A stretch of 17,914 nucleotides of DNA from an uncultured Treponema sp. (GCA_937891125.1 CALAEZ010000139.1:1-17914); one strand, 5' to 3'; shown: positions 6,628 to 14,870, counted from the first letter of the stretch. Program-made: numbers and translations. The notes: a model not told the origin generated them from the letters alone.

Positions 6628-9444
6628 ATGAAAAACAAAAAAACAGCAATCGTGCTTACAGCTGCGGCGCTGGTGACTCTGAGTGCAGGGCTTTCAGCCT
6701 GTAAGTCTACGCCTGCAGAACCAGAGGCGCCGTCACTGCAGCGGCTTATAAAAGAAGGGCGCTACGATGAAGCGCGTGAGCTTTTTGCGGCGCGTGCAGA
6801 CATCAATTCGGTTGATGAAGACGGAAATACGGCTCTGCATCTGGCGGCAGAAATCAACGAAGCCGACATGGTGAGCTTTTTAATCATAAAGGGCGCAAAT
6901 ACCGAAGCGAAAAACAACGCGGGCGACACACCGCTGCATGTTGCAATAAAGCACAATGCGCTTGCCGCGACAAAGGTGCTTGCTATTGTACACGGCGACA
7001 TTTTTGCAAAGGACGCCGAGGACAATACGGCGCTTGAGCTTGCGCTTGCAAAGGGCGGCGACTGGTACAAGGCGGTCATCACGCCACAGACGGGCGCCAT
7101 TCGCGACACGGACGGAGAGTCCATCGTGCATTATTTTGTAAAAACGCGCGACGAAATTGCCATTGACTACTGCGTGAGCCAGGAACTGCCGCTTTCGGTT
7201 GTCGACAATTTTGAAAAAACGCCGCTGTCACTGGCCTTTGAAAGCGCTTCTGACGCTGCAGCAATTCGCATTGCCGCAAAGCTTTTGCTTGCGGGCGCCA
7301 CCCCAGTTGGTGGTGATTACGCGTATTTTGAAGATGCAGTGCGCATGCATAATTCACTTTTGCGCTTTAACGACGGCCAGACGGCGCTGCACATTGCCAC
7401 TATTCAGGGCGACACAGGCATTGTTGATTACATCTTAAATGATAAGACAAGCGCCCGCACACAGGATATTCTGCAGGCGCAGGATATTACGGGTGCGACT
7501 CCTCTGCATGAGGCAGTGCGCTACGGTCGTGTTGACATTGCTAAGCTGCTGTTGTCACATGGCGCGCAAGTGGATGCGCTTGACTCAATCGGTAAAACGC
7601 CGATTATGCTGACCATTCCGCCAGAAACGCAGCTTGAGATGTATAAAACGCTCGTGCAGTATCGGGCAAATGTGGCGCAAAAGGATATGTTTGGCGACAC
7701 CGTGTTGCATGTAGCAACCATGGCAAAAGCAAGCGCCGATGTCATTAAATTTTTGGTAGAGTCGGGGGCGCCTATCAATGAGCGAAACAAGCAGGGCGTC
7801 ACGCCGTTAGCGCTTGCCATCGACCAAAAGCTTGACGACCACGTGGTCTACTATGCAAGCCTTGGCGCTGACATTTTTGCCGAAGATATGCAAGGAAACA
7901 GTCCGCTGTCGTTAGCGCTTGCAAGCCCGGAGCCAGAAATGCTGCAGACGCTCATTACGAAACAGAATATCCGCGACAAGGATTCTGGCGGTAACACGCC
8001 GCTGCACATCGCTATTATGATGGATGCGCCATTTGACTACATTAAATACCTGGTAAACAGTGGGGCCGATGTAAATGCACGCAACAAAAGCGGCGACTCC
8101 GTCCTGTATCTGACGGTAGAGAAAAACAAGCGACAGGCAGGCGAGCTGCTGCTTGAAAAGGGAGCCGACATTTTTGCGACAAACACGCAGAACTACAGCC
8201 CGCTGCGCCTTGCGCTCGAATATGGTGGCGACGTGCAGGACTGGCTTATCACCTCACAGACTTTAAATACAACTGATGGCGCGGGCAATACGCCGCTCCA
8301 TTATGCGGCAGAATGGGCGCTCGACGATGCGCTTAAGGGCTTAATCGAAAAAGGCGCAAAGCTTGACGCCGTGAATGCAAATGGCGAAAGCGTGCTGTTT
8401 GCTGCTGTTAAGGGCGGAAGCACGAGCTGCCTTGCCATTTTGGTTGACAACGGAGCAGAAACCGACAGCAGAAGCAACCTTGCGCGCGACCATGTGGGAA
8501 ACACGCCGCTGCATGCTGCTGTCCGCTGGAATGCGAGTGCTATTGCCCGCGAGCTTATTGCACTCGGCGTGGAAGTAAATGCGCAGAATATGAGCGGAAA
8601 AACGGCGCTTGGCGATGCCTGCCGCGCAGGCAAAATGGAAATGGCGCTGCTGCTTTTAGATCATGGCGCTGACGTAAACGCAACAGATGCTACCGGCCGC
8701 TCTATTTTAGTTGACAGCATTCAGGGAAATAACGAAGAAATGGTTTCTATGCTCCTTGGTAAAGGTGCAAATCCGAATATTCAGGAGATTTCTGGTCGCA
8801 ACGCATACCACGAGGCTGCCGTAAGCGGCAATGCACGCATTATTACGCTTATTCGTACTGCCGGCGGAAACCCGCTTTCCCGCGACAGCATTGGGGAAAC
8901 ACCATTTTCGCTTGTCTTACGAAGTGGAAACGAGCAGCTGATGAAAACTGTGCTTGGCTCTAACACCACGATTGTCGACAGCGACGGAAATACGCCGGTG
9001 CATATTGCTGTTGAGCGCAAGGTTCCGGTAAAAACGCTTACCACGCTGCTTTCTATGGGATACCCGGTTAGCCAGCGAAACGGTAAAGGCGTTACCGCGC
9101 TCTACATTGCGGTTAACACAAAGCAAAAAGCGCTTGCCGAGCTTTTGCTTGAGCGCGGTGCTGACCCCTTTATTGCGACAACAGCAAACGACTGTGCGCT
9201 TTCAATTGCGCTTAAAGAAAAAAATCTTGAGATTTTAGACGCAATTGCAAAATACTGCTCCTCAAGCACGGACATGAAGGGCGACAGCATGTTGCATTAT
9301 GCGGCGCGCCTTGCTGATGCCGAAACCGCGCGCCACTTAGTGGGCTTAGGACTGAATGTTGCTGCAAAGAACATTTCAGGTGAAACTCCCGCTGCCATGG
9401 CAGCTCGCTGGCAGCGTCCAGCTGTTGCTGAGGCATTGCGATAG
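6628..9444 (+). CDS. ankyrin-repeat lipoprotein (about 26 repeats)
   Basis: This 938-residue protein has a signal peptide and the lipobox LSAC (C25), followed by an acidic/proline linker (STPAEPEAPS) and then almost only ankyrin repeats to the C-terminus. About 26 repeats can be read from their GxTPLHxA openings; the last is partial. It should be anchored in a membrane and present a long solenoid for protein binding in the periplasm or at the surface. Repeats are grouped into triplets of about 98 residues at 6823-7113, 7693-7989, 7990-8283 and 8986-9279. The ATG at 6628 is preferred over an in-frame GTG at 6610 because GGGAG lies nine bases before it and the signal peptide then starts with MKNKK. 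The methylase gene follows after nine bases, suggesting co-transcription. The binding partner is unknown. Confidence 0.9.
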   Translation: MKNKKTAIVLTAAALVTLSAGLSACKSTPAEPEAPSLQRLIKEGRYDEARELFAARADINSVDEDGNTALHLAAEINEADMVSFLIIKGANTEAKNNAGDTPLHVAIKHNALAATKVLAIVHGDIFAKDAEDNTALELALAKGGDWYKAVITPQTGAIRDTDGESIVHYFVKTRDEIAIDYCVSQELPLSVVDNFEKTPLSLAFESASDAAAIRIAAKLLLAGATPVGGDYAYFEDAVRMHNSLLRFNDGQTALHIATIQGDTGIVDYILNDKTSARTQDILQAQDITGATPLHEAVRYGRVDIAKLLLSHGAQVDALDSIGKTPIMLTIPPETQLEMYKTLVQYRANVAQKDMFGDTVLHVATMAKASADVIKFLVESGAPINERNKQGVTPLALAIDQKLDDHVVYYASLGADIFAEDMQGNSPLSLALASPEPEMLQTLITKQNIRDKDSGGNTPLHIAIMMDAPFDYIKYLVNSGADVNARNKSGDSVLYLTVEKNKRQAGELLLEKGADIFATNTQNYSPLRLALEYGGDVQDWLITSQTLNTTDGAGNTPLHYAAEWALDDALKGLIEKGAKLDAVNANGESVLFAAVKGGSTSCLAILVDNGAETDSRSNLARDHVGNTPLHAAVRWNASAIARELIALGVEVNAQNMSGKTALGDACRAGKMEMALLLLDHGADVNATDATGRSILVDSIQGNNEEMVSMLLGKGANPNIQEISGRNAYHEAAVSGNARIITLIRTAGGNPLSRDSIGETPFSLVLRSGNEQLMKTVLGSNTTIVDSDGNTPVHIAVERKVPVKTLTTLLSMGYPVSQRNGKGVTALYIAVNTKQKALAELLLERGADPFIATTANDCALSIALKEKNLEILDAIAKYCSSSTDMKGDSMLHYAARLADAETARHLVGLGLNVAAKNISGETPAAMAARWQRPAVAEALR

Positions 9445-9453
9445 GCTGTTGTT

Positions 9454-10170
9454 ATGGAAAGCGCTTTGTATCTTATTCCCGTTACGCTTGGTGAGACTGA
9501 CATTAGTCAGGTGCTGCCTTCTTACAATCACGACATCATTGTGCAGATTAAGCACTTTATCGTGGAAAATATACGAAGCGCGCGGCGATTCTTAAAAAAA
9601 GTTGACAAAAGCATCGATATTGACACGCTTACCTTTTATGAGCTGAGCGAGCATACCGATGCGCGCTCACCGGTCATGCAGCACCTGCTTGATCCGCTAG
9701 TACGCGGCGAGAGCATGGGCGTTATCTCCGAGGCAGGCTGTCCTGCGGTTGCTGACCCAGGCGCGCTTGCAGTGGAAATAGCGCAAAAAAAAGGCTTGCG
9801 CGTCATTCCGCTTGTCGGCCCTTCCTCGATGATTTTAGCGGTCATGGCAAGCGGCTTTAACGGACAGAGCTTTGCGTTTAACGGCTACCTTCCGATAAAG
9901 CCGCAGGAGCGTGCGAACAAAATTCGGGCGCTTGAAAGCCGTGCCTACAAGGAAAGCCAGACGCAGCTTTTTATTGAAACGCCGTATCGTAATGCAAAAA
10001 TGATTGAAACGCTTTTGAAAACCTTGCGCGGGGATACGCGGCTGTGCATTGCAGCAGGCATTACCACGCCAGAGGAGTACATTAAAACAAAAACGTGCGC
10101 TGAGTGGAAAAAAGAAAAGACCTTGCCTGATTTAAGCAAGGTCCCTGCAATATTTTTGCTCTATAAGTAG
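9454..10170 (+). CDS. tetrapyrrole-methylase-family SAM methyltransferase, RsmI-like
   Basis: This 238-residue protein belongs to the SAM-dependent tetrapyrrole methylase fold that includes RsmI, the 16S rRNA C1402 ribose methyltransferase. Visible motifs are LYLIPVTLGE (5-14), MGVISEAGCPAVADPGA (88-104), VIPLVGPSSMILAVMASGFNGQ (117-138, SAM-binding region), FNGYLP and LFIETPYRN (172-180). It is shorter than typical RsmI (about 280) and lacks its C-terminal extension. The opening is also not the usual PTPIGN, so it may be the paralogous short form whose target is less certain; I therefore give no symbol. It lies nine bases after the ankyrin gene without a clear ribosome binding site, which fits translational coupling. 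It is convergent with the BI-1 gene. Confidence 0.85.
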   Translation: MESALYLIPVTLGETDISQVLPSYNHDIIVQIKHFIVENIRSARRFLKKVDKSIDIDTLTFYELSEHTDARSPVMQHLLDPLVRGESMGVISEAGCPAVADPGALAVEIAQKKGLRVIPLVGPSSMILAVMASGFNGQSFAFNGYLPIKPQERANKIRALESRAYKESQTQLFIETPYRNAKMIETLLKTLRGDTRLCIAAGITTPEEYIKTKTCAEWKKEKTLPDLSKVPAIFLLYK

Positions 10171-10233
10171 CGGTCATGCGCAGTGCTGTTGCGTGCGCTG
10201 ACTAACTTTGCTCGCTTCTCGCGCCGCTTTTTT

Positions 10234-10977
10234 TTAGCTGCGGCGTTTTCCGAACAGGCGCAATAGCGCAAGCAGAATGTTGATAAAATCCAGATACAGC
10301 TCTAAGGCGCCTAAAATGGCGACCTTCTTGTATGCGTCGTTGCCGTTTGCATACTCGGCGGTACGTAAAATCTTTTGGCTGTCGTAGGCGGTAAGCGCCG
10401 TAAAGACCACCACGACTGCCGCAGAAATAAGCATGTCAAGCATATACAACGGCTGTCTGGTAATGAGCGACAGCACGAGCTGCACTACGGATGCAATGAC
10501 AATGCCCATAACACCCATCATCAGGTAGCGTCCCATGCTCATAAGATTTCGCTTTGTTTTTAAGCCGTATAAGCTCATTGCGCAGAAGGTGAGTGCGGTT
10601 GCAAAAAACGCGCCTGCAATCGAAGAAAGGTCATAGGCAAAGAAAATGGTGGAAAGCGTAATGCCGTTTAGCACTGAGTAGACGATAAAGCCGATGGTTG
10701 CGGCGCTTACCGAAATGCGGCGGATAGAAGCCGAAAGCCACCAGACAAGCGCAATTTCTGCAATGGCGGCAACCATGAAAAAGCCCATCACGGTCTGATA
10801 GACGGCACGCGCATTGGCTCCAGCGGTATACAGGTGTGTTGCCAGCAGAGTTGCCGTTATAAAGGCGCTTACTGCACTGATAAGAAGCGCAAGTGCCATC
10901 CAGCCGTAGGTGCGCGCCATAAAGCGGGACTGTTCATTCATCTGGGGAATCGCTTGAGACTGATATTCGTTATACAT
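10234..10977 (-). CDS. Bax inhibitor-1 / YccA family membrane protein
   Basis: This 247-residue integral membrane protein has seven predicted transmembrane segments (about 25-45, 60-81, 89-107, 112-132, 150-171, 180-198 and 220-242). Family signatures are RTYGWMALALLIS near the first helix, YSVLNGITLSTIF, FTALTAYDSQKI (192-203) and the C-terminal ALELYLDFINILLALLRLFGKRR. Members such as B. subtilis YetJ are pH-sensitive calcium leak channels whose gate uses two aspartates; D199 fits one of them. YccA-type members interact with FtsH, so either role is possible. The ATG is supported by GGAGG (10986-10982), four bases upstream. It is divergent from the pseudophosphatase gene and appears to be transcribed alone. 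Confidence 0.92.
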   Translation of the reverse strand: MYNEYQSQAIPQMNEQSRFMARTYGWMALALLISAVSAFITATLLATHLYTAGANARAVYQTVMGFFMVAAIAEIALVWWLSASIRRISVSAATIGFIVYSVLNGITLSTIFFAYDLSSIAGAFFATALTFCAMSLYGLKTKRNLMSMGRYLMMGVMGIVIASVVQLVLSLITRQPLYMLDMLISAAVVVVFTALTAYDSQKILRTAEYANGNDAYKKVAILGALELYLDFINILLALLRLFGKRRS

Positions 10978-11007
10978 AAAACCTCCGTTTTCAACGTCTG
11001 CATAACA

Positions 11008-11036
11008 AAGGTACTAAAAGTTCATGCGATTTGCAA
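11008..11036 (-). promoter_or_regulatory. possible promoter of the BI-1 gene
   Basis: On the minus strand TTGCAA (11036-11031), a 17-base spacer and TACCTT (11013-11008) give a plausible but imperfect promoter about 30 bases before the ATG at 10977. The -10 matches consensus at only three positions. Confidence 0.35.
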
Positions 11037-11047
11037 GAAAAAAAAGA

Positions 11048-11076
11048 TTGCAGAGGAAAAGTGGCTGTGCTAAACT
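11048..11076 (+). promoter_or_regulatory. promoter of the pseudophosphatase-isomerase operon
   Basis: TTGCAG (11048-11053), a 17-base spacer and TAAACT (11071-11076) precede the ATG at 11098. AGAGGA (11085-11090) is the ribosome binding site, seven bases before the ATG. The hexamers are moderate, the spacing ideal. Confidence 0.5.
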
Positions 11077-11097
11077 GATTTTAAAGAGGAATGTCAG

Positions 11098-12177
11098 ATG
11101 AAAAAGTCTTTTTTACACGTCTTTTTGGTCGCGGCTCTTTTTGCCGCTGGTATGTCTCTGAGTGCAAAATCTAACCCTTCTGTTAAAACGGAGGTTGCAT
11201 CTGTTGATCAGCACGGAAACGTAAATCTTGCGATTACGGGAAAATTGCTTGCAGCAAAAGGATTTGGTTTAGGCGATATCGTTTCTGTTACCGTTGGAAA
11301 GCTTAAATTTGACGCTCCGAGTGGCAAAAATTACACAGATGTTGACCGTGGCGAGTATCTGCTTCGCATAAAAGAGGATGAAGTTTCCCTTGCCATTACC
11401 ATGGGAAATTTTGCTGAAAAAACGGGTGCTACCGTAGGCACTCCCGTTACCATTACCATGAAAGAACGATTAGGCTATCTGCGCACCTATCAGACGCGTC
11501 TTTTAAATAAAAGCAATGAGCGTGCTGATTTTTCCTCTGATGCGGTGTTTGCGAACTTTCGCGCTGTCAAGGGCGGCTCGCTTGCAGAAAATCGCCTGTT
11601 CCGCTCCTGTAACCCGATTGAAACAGACGCGCGCGCTCCCTATGCAGCTTCCCTTGCTGAGCAGGCAGGCGTTGCCACTGTCTTAAATCTTGCTGACAGC
11701 GAGCAGTCAGCGAAAGAACGCGTGCAGGTATTCCCGTACTACGAACAGCTTGCTCAGGCAGGTAATGTAAAATATGTCGCAACGGGCGTTTCGTTTACGG
11801 AGCCTGAGTTTGCGCAAAAGCTGCATGAGGCGCTTTCGTTCCTTGCGGCAAAAAGCGGTCCGTATTACATTCACGGAAAGGAAGGCCGCATGCGCACTGG
11901 TATGCTCTGCTCGCTTCTTGCGGCAGTATGCGGTGCAAGCATGGATGAACTGTGTGACGACTACATGGAAAGCTACGTGAATTACTACAATGTACGCACG
12001 GACACCGTGCAGTATGCGTCGCTTCGCCAGGCTGTTCCTGATTTCTTTAGTGCATTAAACGGTGGCAAGGCTGTTACCGATAAGAATCTAAAAGCAGTTA
12101 CCGAAAAATATCTGCTTAAAACAGTAAAAATTACTACTGACGAGCTTGAAGCGCTTCGCAAAGGCTTGCAGCAATAA
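11098..12177 (+). CDS. exported tyrosine-phosphatase-like protein lacking the catalytic Cys
   Basis: This 359-residue protein has a cleavable signal peptide (1-23, ending SLSA). Residues about 30-121 resemble the C-terminal beta-barrel of SAM hydroxide adenosyltransferases (VDQHGNVNLAI, KNYTDVDRGEYLL, AITMGNFAEKTGATVGTPVTI). Residues about 145-300 are a tyrosine/dual-specificity phosphatase domain: FANFRAVKGGSLAENRLFRSCNPI, VATVLNLADSE, then the P-loop. The P-loop should read HCxxGxxR but reads HGKEGRMRTG (259-268): G260 replaces the nucleophilic Cys while R266 is kept. The codon is GGA (11875-11877). Thiol-phosphate catalysis should be impossible, although phospho-ligand binding may remain, as in human STYX, which also has Gly there. 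It is followed 17 bases later by an isomerase-like TIM barrel. The ligand is unknown, and the domain assignment rests on motifs recognised by eye. Confidence 0.85.
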   Translation: MKKSFLHVFLVAALFAAGMSLSAKSNPSVKTEVASVDQHGNVNLAITGKLLAAKGFGLGDIVSVTVGKLKFDAPSGKNYTDVDRGEYLLRIKEDEVSLAITMGNFAEKTGATVGTPVTITMKERLGYLRTYQTRLLNKSNERADFSSDAVFANFRAVKGGSLAENRLFRSCNPIETDARAPYAASLAEQAGVATVLNLADSEQSAKERVQVFPYYEQLAQAGNVKYVATGVSFTEPEFAQKLHEALSFLAAKSGPYYIHGKEGRMRTGMLCSLLAAVCGASMDELCDDYMESYVNYYNVRTDTVQYASLRQAVPDFFSALNGGKAVTDKNLKAVTEKYLLKTVKITTDELEALRKGLQQ

Positions 12178-12194
12178 AACGAGGTTTACGTGTT

Positions 12195-13022
12195 ATGAAA
12201 ATTATTATTCGTCCGCATGATGTGGGCTTTGGAACGCCCGAATGGCTGGGAAAGACAACGCATGAATGGGGCTTTGACGGGGTGCAGCTTGCAATCCCGA
12301 AATCGGTTGAAGGGCAGAGCGGCGAGCCGGGAACGCTTACACCAGAAAATATTTCCTATATCCGCAAAGGATTTAACGATAATGGCGTAGAAATCCCGAT
12401 TTTAGGCGCCTATTTTAATCCCGTACATTCTAACAAGGCGCTCGTACAGGCAGGAGCAGCAAAATATGCAGACCATTTGCGTCATGCTGCAGAATTTGGC
12501 GCACAGTTTGTTGCAAGCGAAACCGGTAGTTACAATGACGACAAGTGGACGTATAATCCGCGTAACCAGACTGAAGAAGCCTTTAAGGAAGTGCTGAGTG
12601 TGTTTGCACCAATGCCTGCTATTGCAAAGGAAGCGGGCGTCAAAATGGTGATAGAAGGCGCCTGGGGGCACTGCATGTATAAGCCAGAGCAGCTTAAGCG
12701 TCTTATTGACGAGCTTGATAACGGCAGCGTCAACGTGATTATCGATATTTTGAACTATCTGTACATCGGAAATTATGAAGAGCGTGCAAAAATCTTTGAG
12801 ACGGCACTGAAGCTCTTTAAGGGCAAGATTGCCGCCTTCCACCTGAAGGATTTTGTGGTAAACGGTGACACGCTTGAAATGGCGCCGCTCGGACAAGGCA
12901 TTATGGGCTGGAAAGACTTCCTGCCAATAATCAAGCAGGAGGTGCCAGAAGCATTGCTCGTTTTTGAGGAAGTGCGCGATGTTCCTGCAAGCCTACGTTT
13001 TGTACGCAGCATTGTCGGCTAA
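12195..13022 (+). CDS. sugar phosphate isomerase/epimerase-like TIM barrel
   Basis: This 275-residue protein, without a signal peptide, fits the xylose-isomerase-like / AP endonuclease 2 TIM-barrel superfamily. Candidate metal ligands sit on successive strands: E154 (MVIEGAWGH), D184 (VIIDILNYL), H216 (AAFHLKDF) and E258/E259 (LLVFEEV). The barrel opens with IIIRPHDVGF and WGFDGVQLAI. Members interconvert keto- and aldo-sugars, inosose or related polyols; the substrate here cannot be read from sequence. GAGG (12181-12184) lies ten bases before the ATG. The 17-base gap to the upstream pseudophosphatase gene suggests one operon, but one product is exported and the other cytoplasmic, so a direct partnership is unlikely. 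Confidence 0.88.
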   Translation: MKIIIRPHDVGFGTPEWLGKTTHEWGFDGVQLAIPKSVEGQSGEPGTLTPENISYIRKGFNDNGVEIPILGAYFNPVHSNKALVQAGAAKYADHLRHAAEFGAQFVASETGSYNDDKWTYNPRNQTEEAFKEVLSVFAPMPAIAKEAGVKMVIEGAWGHCMYKPEQLKRLIDELDNGSVNVIIDILNYLYIGNYEERAKIFETALKLFKGKIAAFHLKDFVVNGDTLEMAPLGQGIMGWKDFLPIIKQEVPEALLVFEEVRDVPASLRFVRSIVG

Positions 13023-13030
13023 CATTTAGC

Positions 13031-13059
13031 TTATTCAAAAGGCTTTTTTCTCCGATAAT
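13031..13059 (+). promoter_or_regulatory. possible promoter of the WD40 gene
   Basis: TTATTC (13031-13036), 17 bases and GATAAT (13054-13059) form a candidate promoter with a weak -35. The -10 lies in tccgataatca (13051-13061), which is shared with the ankyrin promoter region. Confidence 0.38.
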
Positions 13060-13101
13060 CAAATGAAGTAACATGCTAATTCTTAAACACTGTTTGATTA
13101 T
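13055..13101. repeat. inverted repeat flanking the WD40 leader
   Basis: Perfect 9-base arms, ataatcaaa (13055-13063) and tttgattat (13093-13101), are separated by 29 bases. The left arm overlaps the candidate -10 box and the right arm touches the GGGGAG ribosome binding site (13102-13107). The layout would suit either an operator pair or an mRNA hairpin, but both arms are A+T rich, so chance is a real possibility. Confidence 0.45.
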
Positions 13102-13117
13102 GGGGAGAAAGCTTTTT

Positions 13118-14848
13118 ATGAAGACACGGCTTTTATGCATTTTTGCTTTTAGCATTCTGTTGCCGTGTGCTTTTCTTTCTGCGCAAGAATCTGTTTCTAA
13201 TGCGATTCTTGCAAAATCTGATACGCCTGTTTCTTTTGTCAGCTGGAACAGCGACGGTGCTTCCTTTGCGACAACCTGGAATAATTCAGTCATTTTGTGG
13301 GATGCAGAATCTAACACTATTGCATCTGTTTTTTCGGGGCACAAGGGTGCTGTGAGGGTAGTGCGTTTTAGTCAGGACGGTAAGTGGCTTTTGACACTCG
13401 GCGATGACAACGCCGTGGTTGTGCGTGACCTTGATTTTTCGGTAAGCGAAACGCGCATAATGGGAAACGGCTACCTGCCGGTAAATGATGCCGTGTTTGC
13501 AGAAAACGGTAACTCTATCATTCTTCCGTTAGACGGCATAAACATTGCGCACCATTATCGCCTGCGTCTTACACAGCAGTTTGTTACCCGTGCCGTGGTT
13601 CAAGGCGTTATTCCGGTGCAATCGCTTGATATAACAAAGGACGGCTCAAAGCTCCTTGTTTCAGGGCAAGACGGCGTTGTCACCATTTACGATGTTGCCA
13701 CTGGCGCGGTCATCGGCTCCTATCCACGTTTTTCAGCTTCTCATGTGCCGCCACGTTTCAGTCCCGACGGAAAATTTTTTATGGCAGCGGCAAGCAGAAA
13801 CAGTCTTGTCATTGCGCCTGTAACTGGTGGTAGCGCTATCACCATTCGTGATACAGGACTTCCTGTACATAGTGCGGAATTTAATGCTGACGGCACACGT
13901 ATTGCCGTGGCGCTTGCAGATGGTGGCATAAAAATCTACGATATTCAGACTGGTGCACAGCTGCAGTGGTACACGGTGAATGCGCAAGGAAACAACGATG
14001 TTGTAAATGCGCTTTCGTTTAGCCCTGACGGCGACTACCTTATTGCGGGCACGCAAGCTGGCTACATTTTACGCTGGAGCCTAACCGGCAAGGTTTTCGT
14101 TCCGAACCGTAAGCAGTATCTGGATAAAGACATTGCTTCCATAGCGCAGGAGCAGATTGAAGGCGGAAACGAAAGCGAAAATGAAGTACCTGCTCACAGC
14201 GAACAGCTGCAGCAGACTTCGGGTGGTGGAAATAAGCTTGAAAAGCCTGGTAACGGCATAGAAATTGCCTTTAATGTCCATACGCTTAATTCAAACTACT
14301 ACTACGCTTCCTTTGGAGTAGAAGGCGCTTATCGCAATTTTTCGCTCTATCCGCTTTATTGGGGCACTGGACTGGGGCTCGGTGCGGGTATTCCGAACGG
14401 AGAATATGAGTTTACCTCTGGCTATGTAAACGGTAAGCGCTTACATGACCCATGGCTCTATTCTGCAGACCTGTTCGGCTGTTTTGGACTGTGCTACTAT
14501 CTTCCACCGATAGACTTAGTTGTCTTTACTGAAATGCGTGCTGGCGCCAATGTAAAAATCATTTACAATAACGAGCTTGTTTATTATTTTGTCGGAGATC
14601 CCAATTTTGGCGGAAGCCTTGATGTGCTCATGGGCATGCAGTGGAAGTTTTTGCGCGCTTCTATTGGCGGCGAGTATGACAGCAATTTTGGCTTTCTTGC
14701 AAAAGCAACGCTTGGCGGCGTTATAAAGCTAACAGGCAAAAAACATCCTGTACCGCGTGAAGAAAGCAGCGTTGCACAAGCAGCCGCAGCGGATGGTGAA
14801 ACTGCAGCGACAGCAGCACCACAAGAAACGCTTTCAGCCGATGAGTAA
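13118..14848 (+). CDS. exported WD40-repeat protein with C-terminal beta-rich domain
   Basis: This 576-residue protein begins with a signal peptide (MKTRLLCIFAFSILLPCAFLSA, cleaved before QES). Residues about 30-325 form a WD40-type propeller; blades are marked by VSWNSDGASFATTW...VILWD, VRFSQDGKWLLTLGDDNAVVVRD, SLDITKDGSKLLVSGQDGVVTIYD, FSPDGKFFMAAASRN, AEFNADGTRIAVALADGGIKIYD and LSFSPDGDYLIAGTQAGYILRW. A charged linker (about 326-380) leads to a segment rich in Gly and aromatics (about 381-545) with alternating strands resembling an outer-membrane barrel, then an Ala-rich tail. No family name is certain for the C-terminal part. The ATG at 13118 is chosen over upstream in-frame ATGs because GGGGAG lies ten bases before it and the signal peptide starts there. 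It would act in the periplasm or at the outer membrane, presumably as a scaffold. Confidence 0.85.
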   Translation: MKTRLLCIFAFSILLPCAFLSAQESVSNAILAKSDTPVSFVSWNSDGASFATTWNNSVILWDAESNTIASVFSGHKGAVRVVRFSQDGKWLLTLGDDNAVVVRDLDFSVSETRIMGNGYLPVNDAVFAENGNSIILPLDGINIAHHYRLRLTQQFVTRAVVQGVIPVQSLDITKDGSKLLVSGQDGVVTIYDVATGAVIGSYPRFSASHVPPRFSPDGKFFMAAASRNSLVIAPVTGGSAITIRDTGLPVHSAEFNADGTRIAVALADGGIKIYDIQTGAQLQWYTVNAQGNNDVVNALSFSPDGDYLIAGTQAGYILRWSLTGKVFVPNRKQYLDKDIASIAQEQIEGGNESENEVPAHSEQLQQTSGGGNKLEKPGNGIEIAFNVHTLNSNYYYASFGVEGAYRNFSLYPLYWGTGLGLGAGIPNGEYEFTSGYVNGKRLHDPWLYSADLFGCFGLCYYLPPIDLVVFTEMRAGANVKIIYNNELVYYFVGDPNFGGSLDVLMGMQWKFLRASIGGEYDSNFGFLAKATLGGVIKLTGKKHPVPREESSVAQAAAADGETAATAAPQETLSADE

Positions 14849-14870
14849 GTGCGTTTTAGGGAAGTGCTGA

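Noticed and set aside
10121..10142. accttgc/gcaaggt hairpin near the 3' end of the RsmI-like gene as a terminator
   Set aside because: It lies inside the coding sequence, is not followed by a T-run at the right distance, and is short.
12402..12896. 164-codon minus-strand frame opposite the TIM-barrel gene
   Set aside because: The plus-strand frame has clear metal-ligand motifs and a ribosome binding site; the opposite frame has neither.
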